NCBI GenBank assembly: GCA_012842395.1
Contig: DUSX01000009.1
Span: 1 to 64,000 of the forward strand
Direction: 5' to 3'
Length of the DNA stretch: 64,000 bases
Source of the DNA: Bacillota bacterium
GTDB taxonomy: Bacteria > Bacillota > SHA-98 > UBA4971
The position numbers and the translations under genes are program-made. Position 1 is the stretch's first letter. Each line of letters opens with the position of its first letter. A model generated the notes under the pieces. The model was not told where the DNA came from. It did no database searches and saw only the letters and a program-made list of their open reading frames with translations. Shown one piece after another: positions 60,322-64,000 of this stretch.

Positions 60322-61658
60322 ACTACGTCCCCCATACCGACCGGGACCGTAGTGAAATGCTCGCCCAAATCGGGGTCTCCAGCATCGACGAGCTCTTCTC
60401 CGACGTGCCCGCGGAGGTCAGGCTCAAGCGGGCCCTTCGCCTCCCGGAGCCGATGTCCGAGTATGAGCTCGCCCGGCACATGGCCGCGCTTGCGAAAAGG
60501 AACGCCACGACGGACGACCTGGTATCGTTCCTCGGGGCCGGGTCGTACGACCACTTCGTGCCAAGCGTGGTGCGGCACATCGTGTCGCGGTCGGAGTTCT
60601 ACACGGCTTACACGCCTTACCAGGCCGAGATAAGCCAGGGTATGCTCCAGGCCATCTTCGAGTACCAGACACTGATGTGCGAGCTCGTCGCCATGGACGT
60701 GAGCAACGCGTCGCTCTACGACGGCGCGACGGCGGTCGCGGAGGCGGCTACGATGGCATGCCGCCAAGCCCGGCGCCAGCGAGTGGTGGTCTCCAGGGGG
60801 GTACACCCTGAGTACCGGGCCACGCTCAAGACCTACGCGCGAAACCTCGGGATAGAGGTGGTCGAGGCCGCCTTATCCGACGGGGTCACCGACCTCGAGG
60901 ACCTGGACCGGGTCACGTCCCCGGCGACCGCGTGCGTGATCCTGCAGAACCCGAACTTCCTCGGGTCTGTGGAACACATGGACGCAGCTGCCGAGATCGC
61001 CCACGCGAGCGGCGCGCTCTTCGTGGCGTCCGTGGATCCGATCTCCCTGGGTGTCCTCGCTCCTCCTGGGGAGTACGGGGCTGACATCGCGGTCGGCGAA
61101 GGGCAGGGCCTCGGAAGCCCCATGAGCTATGGCGGCCCATACCTGGGCTTCCTCGCGTGCAGGCAGGAGTTGGTGAGAAACATGCCGGGCCGTGTAGCGG
61201 GTGAAACCCGCGATCCCGAGGGGCGGAGGGGCTACATTCTCACACTCCAGGCCAGGGAGCAGCACATCAGGAGGGAGCGCGCCACGTCCAACATCTGCTC
61301 CAACGAGGCCCTATCGGCCTTGGCCGCGGCGGTATACCTCTCGTGGCTAGGGAAGAGCGGGATAAGAGAGGTCGGCGAGCTGTGCCTCCAGAAGGCGCAC
61401 TACGCCTTCGACAGGATCACGGCGATCCCCGGGTTCGGGCCCGCAAGCTCCGCGCCATTCTTCAAGGAGTTCGCGGTGCGGATGCCCGTTCCGCCGGAAG
61501 AGGCCGGCAAGGCCCTGGCGCGTTCGAACATCCTTGCCGGACTGCCGCTCGGTCGATTCTACCCGGACCTCGGCGATGCCATGCTCATAGCTGTCACCGA
61601 GAAACGGACGAAAGAAGAGATAGACTCATTCTGCCGTGCACTGGAGGGATTGGCATGA
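60318..61658 (+). CDS. gcvPA: glycine dehydrogenase (decarboxylating) subunit 1
   Basis: N-terminal half of P protein as a separate subunit. 446 residues: [19 protein letters not shown] start, [30 protein letters not shown], and [18 protein letters not shown]. Forms a heterotetramer with GcvPB; the split form is usual in Bacillota. Overlaps gcvPB (ATGA). Confidence 0.96.
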   Translation: MNYVPHTDRDRSEMLAQIGVSSIDELFSDVPAEVRLKRALRLPEPMSEYELARHMAALAKRNATTDDLVSFLGAGSYDHFVPSVVRHIVSRSEFYTAYTPYQAEISQGMLQAIFEYQTLMCELVAMDVSNASLYDGATAVAEAATMACRQARRQRVVVSRGVHPEYRATLKTYARNLGIEVVEAALSDGVTDLEDLDRVTSPATACVILQNPNFLGSVEHMDAAAEIAHASGALFVASVDPISLGVLAPPGEYGADIAVGEGQGLGSPMSYGGPYLGFLACRQELVRNMPGRVAGETRDPEGRRGYILTLQAREQHIRRERATSNICSNEALSALAAAVYLSWLGKSGIREVGELCLQKAHYAFDRITAIPGFGPASSAPFFKEFAVRMPVPPEEAGKALARSNILAGLPLGRFYPDLGDAMLIAVTEKRTKEEIDSFCRALEGLA

Positions 61659-63136
61659 CCATGCCGCTCATCTTCGAGCGAAGCGAGGCCGGCAGGAAGG
61701 CATATTCCCTGCCTCCGTGCGACGTCCCGAGGAAGGACGTCACCGAGCTGCTCCCCGGCTGGGCGCTCCGGAAGACCCCTCCAGCCCTGCCGGAGGTGAG
61801 CGAGGTAGACCTGGTCCGACACTATACCAAGCTTTCCCAGCGCAACCACGGGGTTGACGTGGGGTTCTACCCTCTCGGCTCATGCACGATGAAGTATAAC
61901 CCCAAGGTGAACGAGGATGCTGCCGCGTTGCCGGGGTTCACCAACCTCCACCCGTACGAGCCCGAGGACCTCGTCCAGGGCGCTCTAGAGCTCATGTATG
62001 AACTGGGGCGCTACCTCTGCGAGATCGGCGGCATGGACGAGATCACGCTGCAGCCTGCGGCGGGCGCCCACGGCGAGCTCACGGGGCTCATGATCATAAG
62101 AGCCTATCACGAGAGCCGCGGGGACGGCGCGAAACGCACGAAGGTGATCGTCCCCGATTCCGCCCACGGCACGAACCCCGCAAGCGCGGCGTTTTGCGGG
62201 TACAAGGTGGTGGAGGTGAAATCCGACGCGCGCGGTGGTGTCGACCTCGACTCGCTCAGGGCGGTGATGTCCGACGAGGTAGCCGCGCTCATGCTCACAA
62301 ACCCCAACACGCTGGGGCTCTTCGACGAGAATATCGTGGAGATCGCCAATATAGTGCACGAGGCTGGGGGCCTTTTGTACTACGACGGCGCGAACATGAA
62401 CGCCATCATGGGCATCGCTCGGCCTGGGGACATGGGGTTCGACGTGCTCCACTTCAACCTTCACAAGACGTTCTCCACGCCTCACGGCGGCGGCGGCCCG
62501 GGATCGGGGCCCGTGGCCGTGAAGAAAGCGCTCGCTCCGTTCTTGCCGGTCCCAGTCGTGGACAAAAAGGACGGGCGATTCGTGTTGGACTATGACAGGC
62601 CGCAATCCATCGGTAAGGTGAAGGCCTTCTACGGCAACTTCAATGTGATGGTCAAGGCGTACGCGTACATCAGGGCCCTCGGCGCGAGAGGCCTGCGCGA
62701 GGCAAGCGAGAACGCGGTTCTCAACGCGAACTACCTGATGAGAAAGCTTGCGCCCTACTATCACCTGCCGTATGATCGACACTGCAAGCATGAGTTCGTC
62801 CTCTCAGCGGCACATCAGCTCGCGTGCGGGGTCCACACCGCAGACATCGCGAAGATGCTCCTGGACTACGGGTTCCATGCCCCCACGGTGTACTTCCCCC
62901 TCATTGTGAGGGAAGCCATCATGGTGGAGCCCACGGAGACAGAGTCCAAGGGCACGTTGGACGCGTTCGCAGCCGCGATGGTCGAGATCGCCCGCCTGGC
63001 GGAGACGAACCCGGAGGTTCTGCACTCTGCACCCCACAAGATGGTTGTGGGGAGGCTGGACGACGTCACCGCGGCACGCAGGCCCGTGCTGCGCTGGAGG
63101 CAAGGAGAGCAGGCGAGCGGAGATTGCGGGAATTGA
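61655..63136 (+). CDS. gcvPB: glycine dehydrogenase (decarboxylating) subunit 2
   Basis: 493 residues from ATG 61655. PLP lysine in [31 protein letters not shown] and [13 protein letters not shown] conserved. With GcvPA decarboxylates glycine and loads GcvH. The next gene overlaps its stop (TGATG). Confidence 0.96.
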   Translation: MTMPLIFERSEAGRKAYSLPPCDVPRKDVTELLPGWALRKTPPALPEVSEVDLVRHYTKLSQRNHGVDVGFYPLGSCTMKYNPKVNEDAAALPGFTNLHPYEPEDLVQGALELMYELGRYLCEIGGMDEITLQPAAGAHGELTGLMIIRAYHESRGDGAKRTKVIVPDSAHGTNPASAAFCGYKVVEVKSDARGGVDLDSLRAVMSDEVAALMLTNPNTLGLFDENIVEIANIVHEAGGLLYYDGANMNAIMGIARPGDMGFDVLHFNLHKTFSTPHGGGGPGSGPVAVKKALAPFLPVPVVDKKDGRFVLDYDRPQSIGKVKAFYGNFNVMVKAYAYIRALGARGLREASENAVLNANYLMRKLAPYYHLPYDRHCKHEFVLSAAHQLACGVHTADIAKMLLDYGFHAPTVYFPLIVREAIMVEPTETESKGTLDAFAAAMVEIARLAETNPEVLHSAPHKMVVGRLDDVTAARRPVLRWRQGEQASGDCGN

Positions 63137-64000
63137 TGAGTGTCCGCGGGTCAGGTGTCGGGGAGACTGGAGATCGCTCTGCCACGGCCGCGTGCAGCCG
63201 TGACCTGTGTGCGCGTGTCCGTCCCGTTCCTGGCGCCGTTCCTGGCGAGGTCCGGGACGGACACGAGTGCCTCGGACATGGACGGGTCTGGGCGCCCCGC
63301 GCGGACGCGCGCCCGGCGTCGGAGGCGCCCGACGCCGATCTGCCACCGGCCCTGCAGGCGCTCCTGGACAAGGCCTGGGAGGCCCGGCGAGCGGCCTTCG
63401 GCGACGCCATCGAGTGGGTGAACCCTGTGCGCACAGCGGTTCTGAGCGTGACGGGGACCGCGTGTGCGCTCGGGTGCGCCCATTGCGGAGGCCACTACCT
63501 CAAACACATGATTCCGATCGATAGGTGGCCCGAAGTGGCCGCGGATGAGGGTGTGAAGAGCTGCCTCGTGAGCGGCGGGTGCGACCTGCGGGGCAGGGTG
63601 CCCGTGGCGGCGCACATGGACGCTTTGACGGAGCTCGCGGCGAGGTTCCGGCTGAACCTTCACCTCGGGCTCGCCGACGAGGCGGACGTGGCGCGACTTG
63701 CCGCGCTGCGTCCGGTGGTCTCGTTCGACCTCGTGGCGGACGACGCCACGGTCCGAGAGGTGTACGGGCTGGACAGGCCGGCTGCCGACTTCGTCTCGAC
63801 CTACAGCCTTTTGAGGCGTTATGTGCGTGTCGTGCCGCACGTGTGCATCGGGCTCCGGGGTGGGGAACCATCAGGCGAGCTTGAAGCGCTCCAGGCGCTC
63901 GCGCGACTCGGAGCTGACGCGATCATCTTCATCGTCTTCGTTCCAACCCCGGGCACGCGTTACGCGTCCCGGAAGCCGCCTGCCCTCGAAAAAGCGGTCG
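63136..64000 (+). CDS. radical SAM protein, candidate lipoyl synthase of the LipS1/LipS2 type (partial)
   Basis: ATG 63136 overlaps the gcvPB stop; 288 residues are seen and the gene runs off the edge. The cluster motif CALGCAHC (CxxxCxxC, about residues 109-116) sits in a VTGTACALGCAHCGGHYLKH context, the pattern I recall for the biotin-synthase-related families later identified as two-protein lipoyl synthases. Immediate linkage to gcvH-gcvPAB fits lipoate supply. The first 75 residues are Arg/Ala/Pro-rich and unlike the family, so a later start is possible. The assignment as LipS is inference. Confidence 0.65.
   Translation, partial: MSVRGSGVGETGDRSATAACSRDLCARVRPVPGAVPGEVRDGHECLGHGRVWAPRADARPASEAPDADLPPALQALLDKAWEARRAAFGDAIEWVNPVRTAVLSVTGTACALGCAHCGGHYLKHMIPIDRWPEVAADEGVKSCLVSGGCDLRGRVPVAAHMDALTELAARFRLNLHLGLADEADVARLAALRPVVSFDLVADDATVREVYGLDRPAADFVSTYSLLRRYVRVVPHVCIGLRGGEPSGELEALQALARLGADAIIFIVFVPTPGTRYASRKPPALEKAV

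Overview
The window is the chromosomal replication-origin region of a high-GC, spore-forming Bacillota (Firmicutes). The gene order is the classical one: gyrA-gyrB-remB-dciA-recF-S4 protein-dnaN-oriC-dnaA on the minus strand, and rpmH-rnpA-yidD-yidC-jag-mnmE-mnmG-rsmG-noc-soj-spo0J on the plus strand. A 16S rRNA gene leads away from the origin at the left edge. Noc, RemB, a YyaC-type spore protein, a YkvI-type membrane protein, T-box and glycine riboswitches and many GTG/TTG starts with strong Shine-Dalgarno sites all fit Bacillota. I cannot name the genus from sequence reading alone.

Layout. 1-2.9 kb: start of a 16S gene with a near-perfect promoter, a membrane-anchored metalloprotease and a small membrane protein. 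3.1-5.6 kb: RtcB RNA ligase and archease, downstream of gyrase. 5.6-16.2 kb: replication genes. 14.4-14.86 kb and 17.2-17.5 kb: DnaA-box clusters on either side of dnaA, the first containing a Bacillus-like unwinding element. Between dnaA and the second cluster lies an ATPase/winged-helix gene of unknown role. 17.9-27.5 kb: rpmH-to-parB genes. 27.5-29.8 kb: about 2.3 kb without a convincing gene, carrying parS, a Noc site and repeats. 29.8-38.4 kb: envelope and sporulation-type genes (DUF4446-like, M23 peptidase plus bactofilin, phosphoribosyltransferase, UPF0180-like, YyaC, YkvI, TPR, VanW). 38.5-45.6 kb: a complete-looking F-type ATP synthase operon. 45.7-50.5 kb: aminotransferase, thymidylate-kinase-like protein, MFS transporter and a lone ABC ATPase. 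51-57.8 kb: threonine aldolase, T-box-controlled prolyl-tRNA synthetase, DUF554, pyruvate-kinase C-domain protein and GalT. 57.8-64 kb: tandem glycine riboswitch, gcvT, gcvH, gcvPA, gcvPB and a radical SAM protein that may make lipoate for GcvH.

Most unusual points. (1) The ATP synthase has no separate delta subunit. The delta C-terminal domain is fused to the N-terminus of alpha, the delta N-terminal domain is not seen, and beta has a low-complexity insertion. (2) A GHKL ATPase fused to a winged helix sits inside the bipartite origin. (3) ParB carries Gln where its partner Noc and other ParBs carry Glu in the GERR CTP-binding motif; three parS and three Noc-type sites lie in the window. (4) At least six copies of a dispersed element of about 210-350 bp, with terminal inverted repeats like CTAAGTATGGCGCCA, occupy intergenic gaps. 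One copy has its core inverted relative to its arms, one supplies the stop codon of archease, and one lies between the T-box and proS. (5) The thymidylate-kinase-like protein lacks the P-loop lysine.

Coordinates and motif matches come from reading the sequence. Family names come from recognition of conserved motifs; no database search was run.
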